Shown in pieces: positions 35,821 to 47,329 of a stretch of DNA of 64,000 bases; within the stretch, counting starts at the first letter, position 1; each line of letters opens with the position of its first letter. The notes under the pieces were generated by a model. It searched no databases and was not told where the DNA came from. It worked only from the letters and a program-made list of their open reading frames with translations. The position numbers were made by a program, and so were the translations under genes. Origin of the DNA: Megalobrama amblycephala (Eukaryota > Chordata > Actinopteri > Cypriniformes > Xenocyprididae); contig NC_063061.1 in NCBI RefSeq assembly GCF_018812025.1, positions 7,854,711 to 7,918,710 on the forward strand, read 5' to 3'.

Positions 35821-36225
35821 CAGGACACACACCAGCCACTTTATTGTTATACCTTGCTAGTACCAGGTTGGACCCCCTATTCAGAACTGCCTTAATTCTT
35901 TGTGGCAACAAGGTGCTTTAAACATTCCTCAGAGATTTTGGTTCATATTGACCTGATAGCAGCACACAGTTCCTGTAGATTTGTCAGCTGCACATCTATG
36001 ATGTGAATCTCCCGTCCACCACATCCCAAAGAGATTGAGATCTGGTGACTGTGGAGGGCATTTGAGTATAGTGAACTCATTGTCATGTTCAAGAAACCAG
36101 TTTGAGATGATTCGAGCTTCGTGACATGAAGCGTCATCCTGCTGGAAGTAGCCATCAGATGATGGTACACTGTGGTCATAAAGGGATTGGTCAGCAACAA
36201 ATACTCAGGTAGGCTGAGTATAGGG
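35821..36225 (-). pseudogene. Tc1/mariner transposase C-terminal relic
   Basis: On the minus strand, SSDGYFQQDDASCHEARIIS and then NWFLEHDNEFTILKCPPQSP-DLN match the part of Tc1-like transposases that holds the second catalytic Asp (QQD) and runs to the PDLNP-E segment with the third acidic residue. The frame shifts after DLN. The next stretch reads GREIHIIDVQLTNLQELCAA before a stop at the IRSI end. Further downstream the sequence runs toward CCAGCCACTTTATTGTTATA. The catalytic third acidic position is lost, the N-terminal DNA-binding half is absent, and the copy is dead. Confidence 0.85.
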
Positions 36226-36769
36226 TACAGGTAGGCTAAAGTAATAAAAACATAACAGTTCATTATGTAAGGTCTTTATATACCACTGAAAGCATAGTTA
36301 TGTTAAGTTACAAAAGTTATTTAGTCAAGAGCAGTGAGTGATTTTCTCTTTGTCTTTTGTTCTTTGATTAACATGACGACAGCAGCAGGACTATTAGGCT
36401 GCTGTCACTTTAACATCTTATGCACAGATCCAATATACTGTTACACAACATGCGATTTCTTTCTCAAATGTTTACATTCCAAAACTGATTAGTTTACCTG
36501 AATACTCGCCAAGATGGACATTTTGACAGAATTTTGTTTGTATTTGACTATTTAAGTGCAATGAGCCACGAAAAAGAACAGTATTTGGTACTCGCAAGCT
36601 GTTTGAGAGTGTCATTTATGTAGTAGATCAGTAGATGTAGTGGTGTGCTTGTTTTTGGTTTGAGTGCGAAACCTGCAGGAATGAGTAAAATTATGTTCAA
36701 TACCCGCAACCAAGCACCAAAATTCATACCCTGTAACTGTAATCCCTCCTGTTCGAACCGCACGCTCTA

Positions 36770-36831
36770 AGCGGGACTCGAACCCTGGTCCACCAGCATA
36801 GTAGTCGGGCGCTCTAACAAGGAGGCTAAAG
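36770..36831 (-). repeat. tRNA-like repeat head, copy 1
   Basis: On the minus strand TAGCCTCCTTGTTAGAGCG resembles a pol III A box and GGTTCGAGTCC is a consensus B box. The same sequence recurs at 38447-38505, so it is a SINE-like or duplicated tRNA pseudogene rather than a functional tRNA. The arms do not form a good cloverleaf. Confidence 0.55.
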
Positions 36832-36972
36832 TCTGCCTATTGAGATCAGGGGAGTGAGGTTTACGACAGTTACACTCACCCCCTAAACCTCACTCCCATC
36901 AGGTGGAAAAAAAGTACATTTCTATAATATACTTTAAAGTGCTCTATTTTCATGCACTAATTTTGTACTTAA

Positions 36973-37291
36973 AGCTGCAGTCCGCAACTTTTTTTGTGTT
37001 AAAAATGTACAAAAATTATATAATGAGAATATACAACATGAATCCATTTTCCAAACCGTGTTTTTGTCTTATCCTGAATCATTATGGTACACTTATAATA
37101 AGTGTTTATATTCTATATATTCTACTATTTCAGACCAGGCTGGTAGGTTTCGCCGCAGAGTATCACAGTAACTGCGTGACTCGCCATAGACATACACGGA
37201 GAAAAGTAGCTCCGGCTAGAATGTTCCTCCGCAAGACGCGTGCAGTTCTGTTTATTAACTGCTAGAGGGCCAAAAATCGCGGACAGCAGCT
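36973..37291. mobile_element. TTAA-flanked MITE, AGCTGC ends, 319 bp
   Basis: TTAA lies at 36969-36972 and 37292-37295. Termini are AGCTGCAGTCCGCAACT and GCGGACAGCAGCT. A second, truncated copy in opposite order starts at 59966. Confidence 0.85.
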
Positions 37292-37327
37292 TTAATATAC
37301 AAAAAATTCTTCTTTAGTACTTCTCAT

Positions 37328-38036
37328 GCTGCGTTCACACCAGACGCGACTTGCGCGAATAAATCGCGCTATTCGCGCGTAGTTGGACGCTTGAACATTT
37401 TGAGTCTCGCTTCATTCGCGCGTGAAAATCCCTTCACAACAGACGCGAATTCGCGTCATGAGAGGGGCTCTCCCGCTCCTTTATGTATCTCAGACTCTCC
37501 CACTGCTTTCTGCACACTTCCTCTGAATAAACACAACTTGTCAGTGGGGAAATAATTGTAAATTACAGCGAATAAGCTCAATTGGTCATCTTTAGTTGGC
37601 TTGTAGTCTTAATATATATATAGCTCAAATTGAGTAAAGACCGTTTTTTACAACTTATCAGATTGTCCGACCTCCTCACTCACTTTCTTTCAAACACGAT
37701 CCTTTTTATTTCTGTTTCTATAAACGTATGAAGATGTACAGCGACGATGATTTTGTCCTCCATTGTTGTTTCGAATTTCTGCCTCAGCTCGCTACGTCAC
37801 GTCACTACTAGAGCAAGCTCCTGATTGGTTAACGCGGCGCGGAAATTCGCCAAAGTTCAGATTTTTCAACTTGCGCGATTCGCGCGAATCACGCGTTAAG
37901 CGCGTCAAACGCCCGAATCGGGCAATTCGCGCCGCGTCATTCGCGCCGCAGGATGTCAATTCGCGTCTTTGCATTGACTTAACATGTAAATCACTCGCGC
38001 TAACCACTTCATTCGCGTCTTGTGTGAACGCACCAT
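37328..38036. mobile_element. CpG-rich palindromic MITE, TGCGTTCACACC ends
   Basis: Left TGCTGCGTTCACACCAGACG and right TCGCGTCTTGTGTGAACGCA are inverted. Many TTCGCGC/GCGCGAA words fill both arms. Open frames inside are composition artefacts. Confidence 0.65.
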
Positions 38037-38446
38037 TAAGATCATCTTAAGAACATCTAAGTGTACTCAACTGTGCCAGCATGAAATATGAACTAAAATT
38101 TTAATATACTATCTCTGTATTTAAAAAAGTATTTAGATACCATTTATAGTACATTTGAACCCATAGTGTACTACAAGTGGTAGCTATTTATATTTTTTAA
38201 ATACAGAGATAGTATATTAAAAGCACATTTTAGTTAATATTTCATGCTGTCTCAAAATAGCACAGTTGAGTACACTTGATGCTCTTAAGATTATCTTAAG
38301 TAGTACTAAAGAAGAATTTTTAGTATATTAAGTACAAAATTAGTGCGCAAAAAATAGAGCACTTTAAGTATATTATAGAAGTGTACTTTTTTTTCACCTG
38401 GGCCATCAGTGTCACGGCACCAATGTATTCCCTCCTGTTCGAACTG

Positions 38447-38505
38447 CCCCTAAGTGGGACTCGAACCCGGTCCACTGGCATGGGACTCGGGCGCTCTAAC
38501 AAGGT
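38447..38505 (-). repeat. tRNA-like repeat head, copy 2
   Basis: Mirrors the copy at 36770-36831 (GGACTCGAACCCGGTCCA in the + sense). The two copies bracket the CAGGTG element. Confidence 0.5.
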
Positions 38506-38814
38506 CTACGACAGCTCTCACTGGCCTACAACAGTTACTTAACAACACTATTCATCCAGAGCGAATGAGACGAGTGAGTGAGAGGAGGTGGGTGTGTGTC
38601 AAACTGTCAATTCACCGTCGAAGAGAAAAGAGAGCAAGAACGCGCAGCTAGTATCGGTGTTTCAATACTATGGAAAATGAGTAGGCCTACAGTATCGATA
38701 CATATCGAAATATCTATTTTTTGACAACACTAGCGCGCATACATATATTTTATATTATACTATCAAACTGTCCCTGCATGATAGGCCAGTCCTTGGCAAA
38801 GCAAAAAACAAAAA

Positions 38815-38966
38815 CACACATCTGGAGCAGTGGGCAGCCATTTTGCTGTGGCGCCCGGGGAGTGATTGGGGGTTAGGTGCCTTTCTCAAGGCCAGCATTG
38901 AGAATCAAACTCACAACCTTCGGGTTACCAGCCTGACTCTCTGACCATTAGGCCACAACTGCCCCC
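38815..38966 (-). mobile_element. tRNA-derived SINE (V-SINE-like)
   Basis: Minus strand: GGGCAGTTGTGGCCTAATGG (A-box region), GGTTGTGAGTTTGATTCTC (B box), and then GAGAAAGGCACCTAACCCCC with CCCCGGGCGCCACAGCAAAA, which is the conserved central part of V-SINE-type repeats. The LINE-like tail is missing or short. Confidence 0.75.
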
Positions 38967-38989
38967 CAGTAACAGTAAGTAAACAGTAA

Positions 38990-40430
38990 ATACCAAGCCC
39001 ACAGATTCCAACCCACTAAAAGAGAAATTAACTTACAATGCTGTGCTAAAACTCAAGACCTAGAGGTTAACGATTAAAAGCGACGATCGAGTAAATTGAT
39101 ATTCGGCCATCTAACTTGCACCTCATCACAGCACGTTTTAACATGCCACAGCACTTTCTCAGTCGGTGGGCCCACGTCTAAGTGCCTCCCATGGACATTG
39201 TTTACCACTTTACCCCTCCCGATTGCCACATCACTACTGAATACTTTATCGGCAGCCACAAAACAGCCTCAGCTGTCAATCTCTGCTACTCCTTTTAGTT
39301 AATCTGATCAAATGGTTTCTGAGTGTCCTGACGTCCTCATCTAGACTTCAAATCTGCCTGCCCACAATGGTCTCTCGGCTCCCTCGAGTGCTAGACTTTG
39401 AGGACATTAAGTGCCGTCTTGTGTCTGTTGTCACTCTAGACAATCGATGTTTCTTGCTTGTTTGATTGTCATCAGGTTAATGATTTATTCATACCATGTG
39501 TTTATGTGAAAGGTTGCCTTTTTTATCTCCATCTGAGTCCATCTTTAAAATCTCAGCATTTCACTGGAATTCACACATGGAGGCAATATGACGCAGACTC
39601 TTGAGAAATGGACCCTGAATTGGAGATGACATCAGGAAACGGGTGGCCTAACCTTCACAGATGTCCGCTGTCTATCACAAAGACGAGCATGATGGAATCA
39701 GGATGCCAAAGTGCTGCAGGATTAACAGACTTTCAAGGATAGCTCCTTTCTGCCATTTTATATTTGGGCTATGAAGGATCACAGTGTTTTCTGAATGCGC
39801 TGATGTTGTTTTTGACTGCTGTTGTTAGGCTTGGTGTCCTCTTGTTGAAGGGTGTACTGGAAATGTCCATTAAGTTTTGACAGAGACATTTGGTGAGCTT
39901 TGTCCCAGTTTCCAGAGTCAAAAGTTGACAGAGCGACATGTATTATTACTAGCTGCAACTTAAAACCTGTTGTCAAACACAGGTCCTGATTTTGGCACAA
40001 TGCTTGCAATTCACTAATTCTGTGATAAATATAAAACCTATCTATTCATCTATTAAATCAATATCATATGCAAACATGTGGATGGCTGTGATTTGGCCGT
40101 AGACATGAGGCAGCAGGACAAGTAGCCTATGGAAAAATAAGTAAAGAAATGTAAAGAAAGTAAAAAAGTAAAGAAAACGAAGACAGTCCAGCTTAATTTC
40201 ATGGCAATTCGTATGTAAAAAAAAAAGGTGGCTAATTTATTAGTTTTGTACAATCTGCTCATGCCCCAGTGATGGTTATGTTTAGGGGTGGGGATAGTGG
40301 TGGAGCTTTACTTTTTTCCAAAAAAACGTATACTTTCGTGAATTCTGTTTTGAATTTATACGAAATTATAAAAATACGTAATTACGTAAAATAAAAAAAA
40401 TATTTAGCCTATGTTTTGTATGCTTTGGAC
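38990..40430. other. Non-coding DNA without recognised elements
   Basis: No convincing exon or terminus was found. It is less AT-rich between 39080 and 39700. Confidence 0.4.
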
Positions 40431-40439
40431 AGTCCCAAA

Positions 40440-40833
40440 GAAGAGGATTAGGGCCAAGCAATAATAAAAAAATAAAACCATCTCGAGATTAAAGTTGTTA
40501 AATTACGAGAAAAAACTCCTTAAATTTTGAGAAAAAAGTCGAAATAAAATGTTGAGAATTCGTAATTTAACGAATTTGTTCTCGTAATTTAACAACTTTT
40601 TTCTCGTAATTTAATGACTTTATTCTCAACATTTTATCTCGACTTTTTTCTTGAAATTTAACAAGTTTTTTTCTCGAAATTTAACGAGTTTTTTCTCGTA
40701 ATTTAATGAGTTTATTCTCAACATTTTATCTCGACTTTTTTCTCGAAATTTAACGAGTTTTTTCTCGAAGTTTAACAACTCTAATCTTGAGATGGTTTTA
40801 TTTTTTTATTATTGCTTGGCCCTAATCCTCTTC
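40440..40833. mobile_element. MITE with internal minisatellite, 394 bp
   Basis: Ends GAAGAGGATTAGGGCCAAGC and GCTTGGCCCTAATCCTCTTC are perfect inverted copies. The interior is built from TTTTTCTCGAAATTTAACGA-like units with a higher-order period of about 92 bp (TTCTCAACATTTTATCTCGA at 40623 and 40715). Confidence 0.85.
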
Positions 40834-40981
40834 CGTACTAACACAATGTGTGTCAGTCACTAATAATTGCGTGGATCATTCATTTTTTATTTCGTATTTC
40901 TACTCACACACAAAAAAAATCTGCCTAATTCACAAGTGCGATCGCACATGAATTTTTTTTTTAACCTTGTCCTAACGTTAA

Positions 40982-41519
40982 AGGTGCTACAGAGGATCTT
41001 TTCGTCAACTGAGAAACCAAAGACTGTTAGTGAGTTTTTGAAATGAGCGCATGCGTAAGAACAACCCCCCTCCTTCACAGCTCATTTCGAAGGAACGCCT
41101 CCCAAAACTCATGCACGAGTATTGGAACACGAGTGTTTACCACCGGCATTCGCTGTGTCGTGTTAGTGGATTCATTATGTCGGACTCACCGCAGGTAACT
41201 CATAATCTGCAGTTGTTACTCCTGTCTCCGGACAAAAACACTGCATGCGGCGCCTGTGGAGTGTGGAAAGTTACTGGAGCGCGCAGCCGCGCACGTCTCT
41301 CACAAGGAACGTCATGGCAGTGATTGACAAGCCAGAGGGCCAATCGTTTACGCGATCATTGATTGGCTGATGTTTTTAAGGCCCTACCTCGTGCACAGAT
41401 GATGTATATGAATATTATTCCTTTCAGTGCACCTAATAAATAGTCTTTTATCAGTTAGTAAAGACAGTTTCAAGTAATATTGCAAAAATGTATAAAACAA
41501 AACATCCTCTTTAGCACCT
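40982..41519. mobile_element. TTAA-flanked MITE, AGGTGCTA ends, 538 bp
   Basis: TTAA lies at 40978-40981 and 41520-41523. Termini are AGGTGCTACAGAGGATC and ATCCTCTTTAGCACCT. The GC-rich centre has a short open frame that I consider non-coding. Confidence 0.85.
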
Positions 41520-41879
41520 TTAATGAAGCTGGAGTGTTCGACCGCGTGGCATTTTTGTTACTCTACAGGTGAATAAGGTATTTTATTGAACAGATAAATT
41601 ACCATATCAGCTCTCTAAGATAGTTCATTGTAAAGCATTATCTATTGTAAAGCGTCATTTTATTATTCAATTTTAAGGTGCAATATGTAAGATTTTGCAG
41701 TACAATATCCAAAAACCATTAGGCCAGTGTTATATATTTTGTTCACTTGAGTACTTACAATAACCCAAATGTTTGCAACTATTTGTAAATTGTGAGAAAA
41801 TTGCAATTTTAACCAAGGCTCCGGGACATGTGAGGAGTCGCCTGTCAATTGCGTCATACCCGCGTTATTTCATAGGAGA

Positions 41880-42529
41880 AAATTACTGGTCATCCAGTAT
41901 TTTATATTTAACACACTTCGTCAACTTGGAAAGTTTAGAGATTTCATCTGGTCATGATGAAATATATATCTGAGTATCATCGGCATAGCAGTAGAAACTA
42001 ATTCCATGTTTTCTTACAATATTACCAAGTGGCAGCATATACTGTATATTGAAAACAACAGAGGGCCTAACACAGATCCTCGCAGTATTTGCAGTAATTT
42101 ACTGAGGTAATCTTAGATTTCTGTACTATGATGAGGCCTGAATCCTGACTGAAATTAAAAAAAAATATATTTTTTTTTTTTTGCAGGAAGGAGCACAGTT
42201 GAGCAGACACAACTTTTTCTAGTATTTTAGACATAAATGGAAGATTTAAAATGGGTCTGTAATTTGCCAATACATTTGGATCTAGTTGTGGTTTCTTAAT
42301 GAGAGGTTTAATAACTGCCAGCTTGAACGGTCTTGGGACGTGACCTAGAGATAAAGACGAGTTAATAATATTGAGAAGAGGCTCTTCTCCAACAGGTAAC
42401 AACTCTTTCAGTAGTTTAGGTGGTATGGATCTAATAAACACATTTTTCTCAAACCTTTTAATCTGATGGGTGCAACAGTTTCTAATTATGGTTGTTGTAG
42501 CGCTGTGCTTGAATTTATTTTCAAGGGAG
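41880..42529 (-). pseudogene. L2-type LINE reverse transcriptase fragment with internal deletion
   Basis: Reading the minus strand from 42529, IPPKLLKELLPVGEEPLLN leads to FKLAVIKPLIKKPQLDP, LANYRPILNLPFMSKILEKV and, in another frame, SGFRPHHSTEI: reverse transcriptase motifs of L2-clade LINEs. The text then jumps to [12 protein letters not shown] and, after a frameshift, [19 protein letters not shown], which includes the catalytic YADD. The segment with the first catalytic Asp, normally between STE and GSVLGP, is deleted. No start, endonuclease domain or 3' tail is present. Confidence 0.9.
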
Positions 42530-42531
42530 TA

Positions 42532-43518
42532 CCGTGAGTTGCAAGAAAAAGTAGAACCATCTGTGAAAATGTGAATCATTTTAACAAAATAAGAGAGATC
42601 ATGCAAAATGCATGTTATTTTTTATTTAGTACTGTCCTAAATAAGATATTTTACATAAAAGATGTTTATATATAGTTGACAAGGGGAAAAAAAGCTGAAT
42701 TTATTAAAATGAATGCGTTCACCATTGGTTCTTAATACTGTGTGTGGTTACCTGATGATCCACGACTGTTTTTATGTTTTGTGATGGTTGTTCATGAGTC
42801 TCTTGTTTGTTCTGAGCAGTTAAACTGAGCTCTGTTCTTCAGAAAAATCCTCCAGCTCCTGCAGATTCATCAGTTTTCAAGCATTTTTGCATATTTGAAC
42901 CCTTTCCAGCAGTGGCTGTATGATTTTGAGATCCATCTTTTCACGCTGCGAACAATTGAGGGACTCAAACTCAACTATTAAAAAAGGTTCAAACATTCAC
43001 TGATGCTCCAGAAGGAAACACGATGCATTAAGAGTCGGGGTGTGAAAACTTTTGAACAGGATGAAGATGTCCCAATTTTTCTTATTTTGTTGAAATATCT
43101 TTTTTTTTTTTCATTTAGTACTGCCCTTCGGAACCAACAGAAGATACTTGAAGGTTTCTCAGAAGAAAAATTAAGTATAATTTACCTTGATCTTCAAATG
43201 CAAAAAGTTTTCAACCCCGGCTCTTAATGCATTGTGTTTCCTTCTGGAGCATCAGTGAATGTTTGAACCTCTTTTAATAGTTGTGTTTGAGTCCCTCAGT
43301 TGTCTGCAGTGTGAAAAAATGGATCTCAAAATCATACAAGCAGGAGCTGGAGGATTTTTCTGAAGAACAGAGCTCAGTTTAACTGCTCAGGACAAACAAG
43401 GGACTCATGAACAACCATCACAAAACAAAAAAACAGTCGTAGATCATCCAGGTAAAAAAAAAATTATTCACACTTTCACAGATTCTGCAAGTGGTTCACA
43501 TACTTTTTCTTGCAACTG
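42532..43518. mobile_element. Tc1/mariner-type palindromic MITE, 987 bp
   Basis: TA at 42530-42531 and 43519-43520 flanks the ends. The right end reads TTTTTCTTGCAACTG and the left GTTGCAAGAAAAAGTA, as in many Tc1-like elements. Long arms are mirrored: ACTGATGCTCCAGAAGGAAA near 42998 against TTTCCTTCTGGAGCATCAGT near 43238. It carries no transposase. Confidence 0.85.
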
Positions 43519-43709
43519 TATCTACAGTAACGTCTTCAGCTTGTCAGCTTGCTGCTTTCCAAGTAAACTTGTTATATCTCTTAAGACTAGTAGTTAATGT
43601 TTTATGAGATGTAGGAGAACCATATTCATCTGTCACAACCACAAAAATGTTCTTCTGCAAAATGCAGCACTGCTAGAGGGCCAAAAGTTAAAGTGTACCT
43701 TTAAGATTA

Positions 43710-45390
43710 TGAAATAGTGAAACCTGAAGGTTTCTTCTTCCTTATTTTTCTGCCCCTAAACTGTATGGACATCAGAGACCGTAAGTCATAGAGACCCCCA
43801 AACTGTCAAGATGGTCCCAATCGTGCACCACCACTCAGGTGCACAGACACTCACCCGTCTGACTTTAAATGGTGCTATAATAAGGCAATTTGCATTTCTG
43901 ACTATGACTTTGAAATCATAAGAGCTAGAAACAAAAGTATTTTCCCCTGAAAACACTACAGAATCAAGCACTACAAAGTATATCTCAGATTTCATTTCCA
44001 CCTATAAAAATCTTTCCGCCATTTTGAATTTTCCTAAAACCCTAACCTACATTTTCGAACTCCTCCAAGGTCGCTGGTCCAATTTTCACCAAAATAGGTA
44101 CAAAGTAGCAAGAGCAAAGTTAGCAAAGTTATAAGTTAATTAATTGCAACGGCCATTTTTAGGAGTTGACCTATAGCTGCTGAACACAATCTTCAAGCTT
44201 AATAAAACTTGACACACAAATACAACAGTACATTCTGAGGAGGATGATGCACACAAAGTTTTGTAAAATTCTGCCAATAGGGGGCGCTACAACTAAAACA
44301 CCATTATAACCCCTCAACCGTATGATCTATGAAGTTGAAAATTGGTATGCATCTTCTTTGGTGGATGTCTTAACATATCCTCTAATTTGATTAGGATACA
44401 TGGCCACCAGCATCCAATCAAATTTCAGTGGCTATTAACAACAAATCTGAATGGCCTACAGTTACAAAAATGGATATATTTGAACATCTTGTAAAAATGG
44501 ATGTGTGCCAAATTTTGTGAAAACTCCTACTAGGCTGTTGTCTTTGTACACATCATGCTCTAGACCTTGCTCACAAAACTTATCAAAGAATACTGATCTA
44601 TTGAACTGTTTAGGAGATACATTTTTTTAATATTTGTCTGGTATGGCCCATTATGACTATTCTGTCTATATGTATTATAACTTCTCAAAACTTTGTACAT
44701 AGTGAGAAGTCATTCTGAGCAAACATGCCTAGTTTACAGCAAATTCCGCCATTTCAACTAAAACATAAAGACTGTGATATTAATGTTGTCCACTAGAGTA
44801 AGCCACAATTTTCTATCAGTTTCCATCCCTTTGAATGGAAATAGATCTAGTTCATTTGTATAGTTATGGTGTACTGACAGCAGTGTACTTTAACACTGTT
44901 GCTGTGGTTTTTTTTTTTTTCAAGTCTGAGGAATGAAGTGACCCCAAATAACATGATATTTAACCCCTGGAATGTGAATTTTACCAGGGTAACTCTGCCA
45001 AAAAGCAGATTTTACCCCCCCGGAATGCAATTGGGATAATTTTGAGTAGCAATTGGGAGGGTTTTGTTGTGAAAACCTGGCAACCCTGACTGACAGTGTA
45101 GTTTTATATAATTAGTGTAAATAGAAATCTGTGAAATGCTCATAGATCATTAAATGTTTATTTTACCTTTTTAGATCCCCAAAAACCAATCTTTAAGTTG
45201 CCAGACATTATTTAAAATACTGCTGTCCATTTAAAAGGAAGAGACAATTTTATGTTTTTTTCACAATAATATATTTTTAAAAATTCTATAAGACACTTAT
45301 TTTTTTTATTATGGTATGACTAATAAAATAAACACATGTTAAGCAAGCATAAGGTTAGAAGGCAATACATATACAGTAGAAATACTTTAT
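43710..45390. other. Old dispersed-repeat-like non-coding DNA
   Basis: Phrases such as CCAATAGGGGGCGCTACAAC (44275) and GTTGTGAAAACCTGGCAACC (45067) are typical of fish repeats. No ends or exons were resolved. Confidence 0.35.
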
Positions 45391-45399
45391 ATAAATGAA

Positions 45400-46037
45400 A
45401 AGGACCTTGAGATAAACTTCCACTAAAATGGATCAAGGATTTTCATCACATCGCACTTCAGTTTCTTGTCAAATCTTCGGTCCAATCAAATGCTCTCTAG
45501 AATCTGAAGCCCCGCCTCCTCCTACACTATAACAGACACTGAAGCTGAGGCTGAAATCGTTCATTTATTCACACATTTACTAGTTTCTACATGGTGAATG
45601 GCACATAGTGCACTATATAGAGAATAGGGAACGATTCAGACAGTGTAAATATGCTTTCCTTTGACACGAATGAAGTCCGTTTTTGCGTTAGTGTCACATG
45701 AACCGCTGCAGCGCGAGCACAGTCTGCTCCGGTCCAGAGACATGAGAGCACAGAGCGGATCATATCCGCGAATCAGAACAGACCACAAAAGGTATCAGAC
45801 CCATTTAAATTCTGCACAGAATGCTATTTTAAAGTGGTATGGAGGAGATTAGGAGGATAAACAGAGGTTTTACTGAGTTTAACGGCTCTGGCTGAGCTGT
45901 AACATAAACAAAACGCTATTGGCTATTTAATAAAAGGGGCAGGGCTGTTCAATATATTGCCCTGTCTTCCTGTTTCAGTTGAAATTATGTCAACACATTG
46001 AATGATGCTGCGCGTTCCAACACTCTTCAGTGGGCCT
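45400..46037. mobile_element. TTAA-type element, right end visible (GGGCCT|TTAA)
   Basis: Ends CTTCAGTGGGCCT followed by TTAA (46038-46041). CpG-rich centre with short open frame 45661-45852 judged non-coding. The left terminus was not found. Confidence 0.45.
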
Positions 46038-46148
46038 TTAATCTTCTTTTCTTTTTGATGCACCCTTTACACTAAGTTTGTCAACAGTGTATTGGCAAAA
46101 TTGGATGATTTGGTATTGAAATGGTATTATTATTGTGTGTATTATTAA

Positions 46149-46745
46149 AGGGTTAGTTCACCCAAAAATGAAAATACTGTCATTAATTACTCACCCTCAT
46201 GCCGTTCCACACCTGTAAGACCTTCGTTAATCTTCAGAACGCAAATTAAGATATTTTTGATAGGCCGATTTCAAAACACTGCTTCAGGAAGCTTCGGAGC
46301 ATAATGAATCAGCGTGTCGAATCAGCGGTTCAGAGCGCCAAAGTGATTTCAGCAGTTTGGCGGTTTGACATGCGATCCGAATCATGATTCGATATGCTGA
46401 TTCATAATGCTCCGATGCTTCCTGAAGCAGTGTTTTGAAATCGGTAAATCACTAAATAAGTCGTTATTTTGTTTTTTTGGTGCATCAAAAATATTCTCGT
46501 CGCTTTATAATATTAACATTGAACCACTGTACTCACATGAACTGATTTAAATATGTTTTTAGTACATTAATGGATCTTGAGTGTTTGAATGGCTTTGCTC
46601 TCAATGCAAGCCTCACTGAGTCATCGGATTTCAACAAAAATATCTTAATTTGTGTTCAGAAGATTAACGAAGGTCTTACAGGTGTGGAACGGCATGAGGG
46701 TGAGTAATAAATGACAGAATTTTCATTTTTGGGTGAACTAACCCT
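46149..46745. mobile_element. Complete TTAA-flanked AGGG-type MITE, 597 bp
   Basis: TTAA lies at 46145-46148 and 46746-46749. Termini are AGGGTTAGTTCACCC and GGGTGAACTAACCCT. The arms are inverted copies around a centre near 46385. It is the best-preserved copy of the dominant family. Confidence 0.9.
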
Positions 46746-46889
46746 TTAAATGGTAGTCCTATTATTAACTTAAAAAGACATTTAGTGTATTTTTTTTTTT
46801 TTTTGTGAAGAAACCCTGTAATTATTTGACAATAATAAAAGTATAATTCATAACCATTTAGCTCAGTGTAGCCACTAATCTGATTAGTT

Positions 46890-47022
46890 CAATTTAAAAT
46901 AGCTCAGAGAAACACATTTGTCTTAAGACATAAAGACAAAATACTCCTGTTTTGGTTGTGCAAAATTTATAAACTAACCTCGAGAAACATAATATAAAAA
47001 TCTAAAACTGCATTTCATGACC
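46890..47022. mobile_element. TTAA-type element, right end only
   Basis: CTGCATTTCATGACCCCTTT runs into TTTAAAG, the right-end form of another AGGGG-type family. The left part is not recognised. Confidence 0.4.
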
Positions 47023-47086
47023 CCTTTAAAGTGATTTACTAATCAAGTGCTTTGCGTTGTACTTGGAGCGTTACGTTTCTCGAAAA

Positions 47087-47106
47087 ACTACATTTCCCAT
47101 GATGGA
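47087..47106 (+). promoter_or_regulatory. ZNF143/THAP11-type promoter motif
   Basis: ACTACATTTCCCATGATGGA closely matches the ACTACAAYTCCCAGMATGC motif of housekeeping promoters bound by ZNF143 (SBS). It lies about 225-245 bp upstream of the clint1 ATG, a typical position. Confidence 0.65.
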
Positions 47107-47329
47107 CCGCATAGGACGTCACGCCCGCGTCCGCTCCCTCTTGACGCACAATACGCGTCACCGTAGTAACTGGCCGACCCGCTGTGCTGCTGTGTCGATT
47201 AGCGCTGGAGAGGCGGAAGGGGCTGAGGGATTCTGTTATTATCGGTAACAGATATCCGAGTCCACCTGTGTTTTAGTGCGGACTGGACGACGAGATATTG
47301 AGGCGGAGAGCCCCTGCTAAAGCGCCGAG
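47107..47329 (+). promoter_or_regulatory. clint1: clint1 CpG-rich core promoter and 5' UTR
   Basis: The stretch from about 47060 to 47480 is clearly richer in G+C and CpG than the flanks. It has a CRE-like GGACGTCA at 47114-47121. No TATA box is visible and no ATG precedes the clint1 start after 47107. The exact transcription start is unknown. Confidence 0.7.

Larger units (their letters stand above)
36900..38400. mobile_element. Palindromic element with CAGGTG ends carrying two nested insertions
   Basis: The left end CAGGTGGAAAAAAAGTACAT and the right end GTACTTTTTTTTCACCTG are inverted copies, with TTCTATAATATAC and GTGCTCTATTTT in both arms. The right half has its own mirrored arms (about 38050-38150 and 38180-38300). 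Elements at 36973-37291 and about 37328-38036 sit inside. Flanking duplications are not clear. Confidence 0.75.
41677..43700. mobile_element. TTAA-flanked element, GGTGCAATATG end, split by LINE and Tc1-like sequence
   Basis: TTAA (41673-41676) precedes GGTGCAATATGTAAGATTT. The right end GCACTGCTAGAGGGCCAAAA then AAGTGTACCT precedes TTAA (43701-43704). Left and right arms are separated by the LINE relic and the Tc1-like MITE. Joining the arms into one element relies on my memory of a common cyprinid repeat. Confidence 0.6.

Noticed and set aside
36770..36831. Functional tRNA gene
   Set aside because: A and B boxes are present, but acceptor and anticodon stems do not pair and the sequence is repeated as a dispersed unit.
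37763..38050. 95-codon Arg/Ser-rich frame
   Set aside because: It is caused by TTCGCGC/GCGCGAA repeats in a palindromic MITE.
41051..41323. 90-codon frame in a GC-rich tract
   Set aside because: It lies wholly inside the TTAA-flanked MITE at 40982-41519.
42067..42606. A 179-codon frame as a host gene
   Set aside because: Its central part is reverse transcriptase of an L2-type LINE and its start reads into the adjoining Tc1-type MITE.
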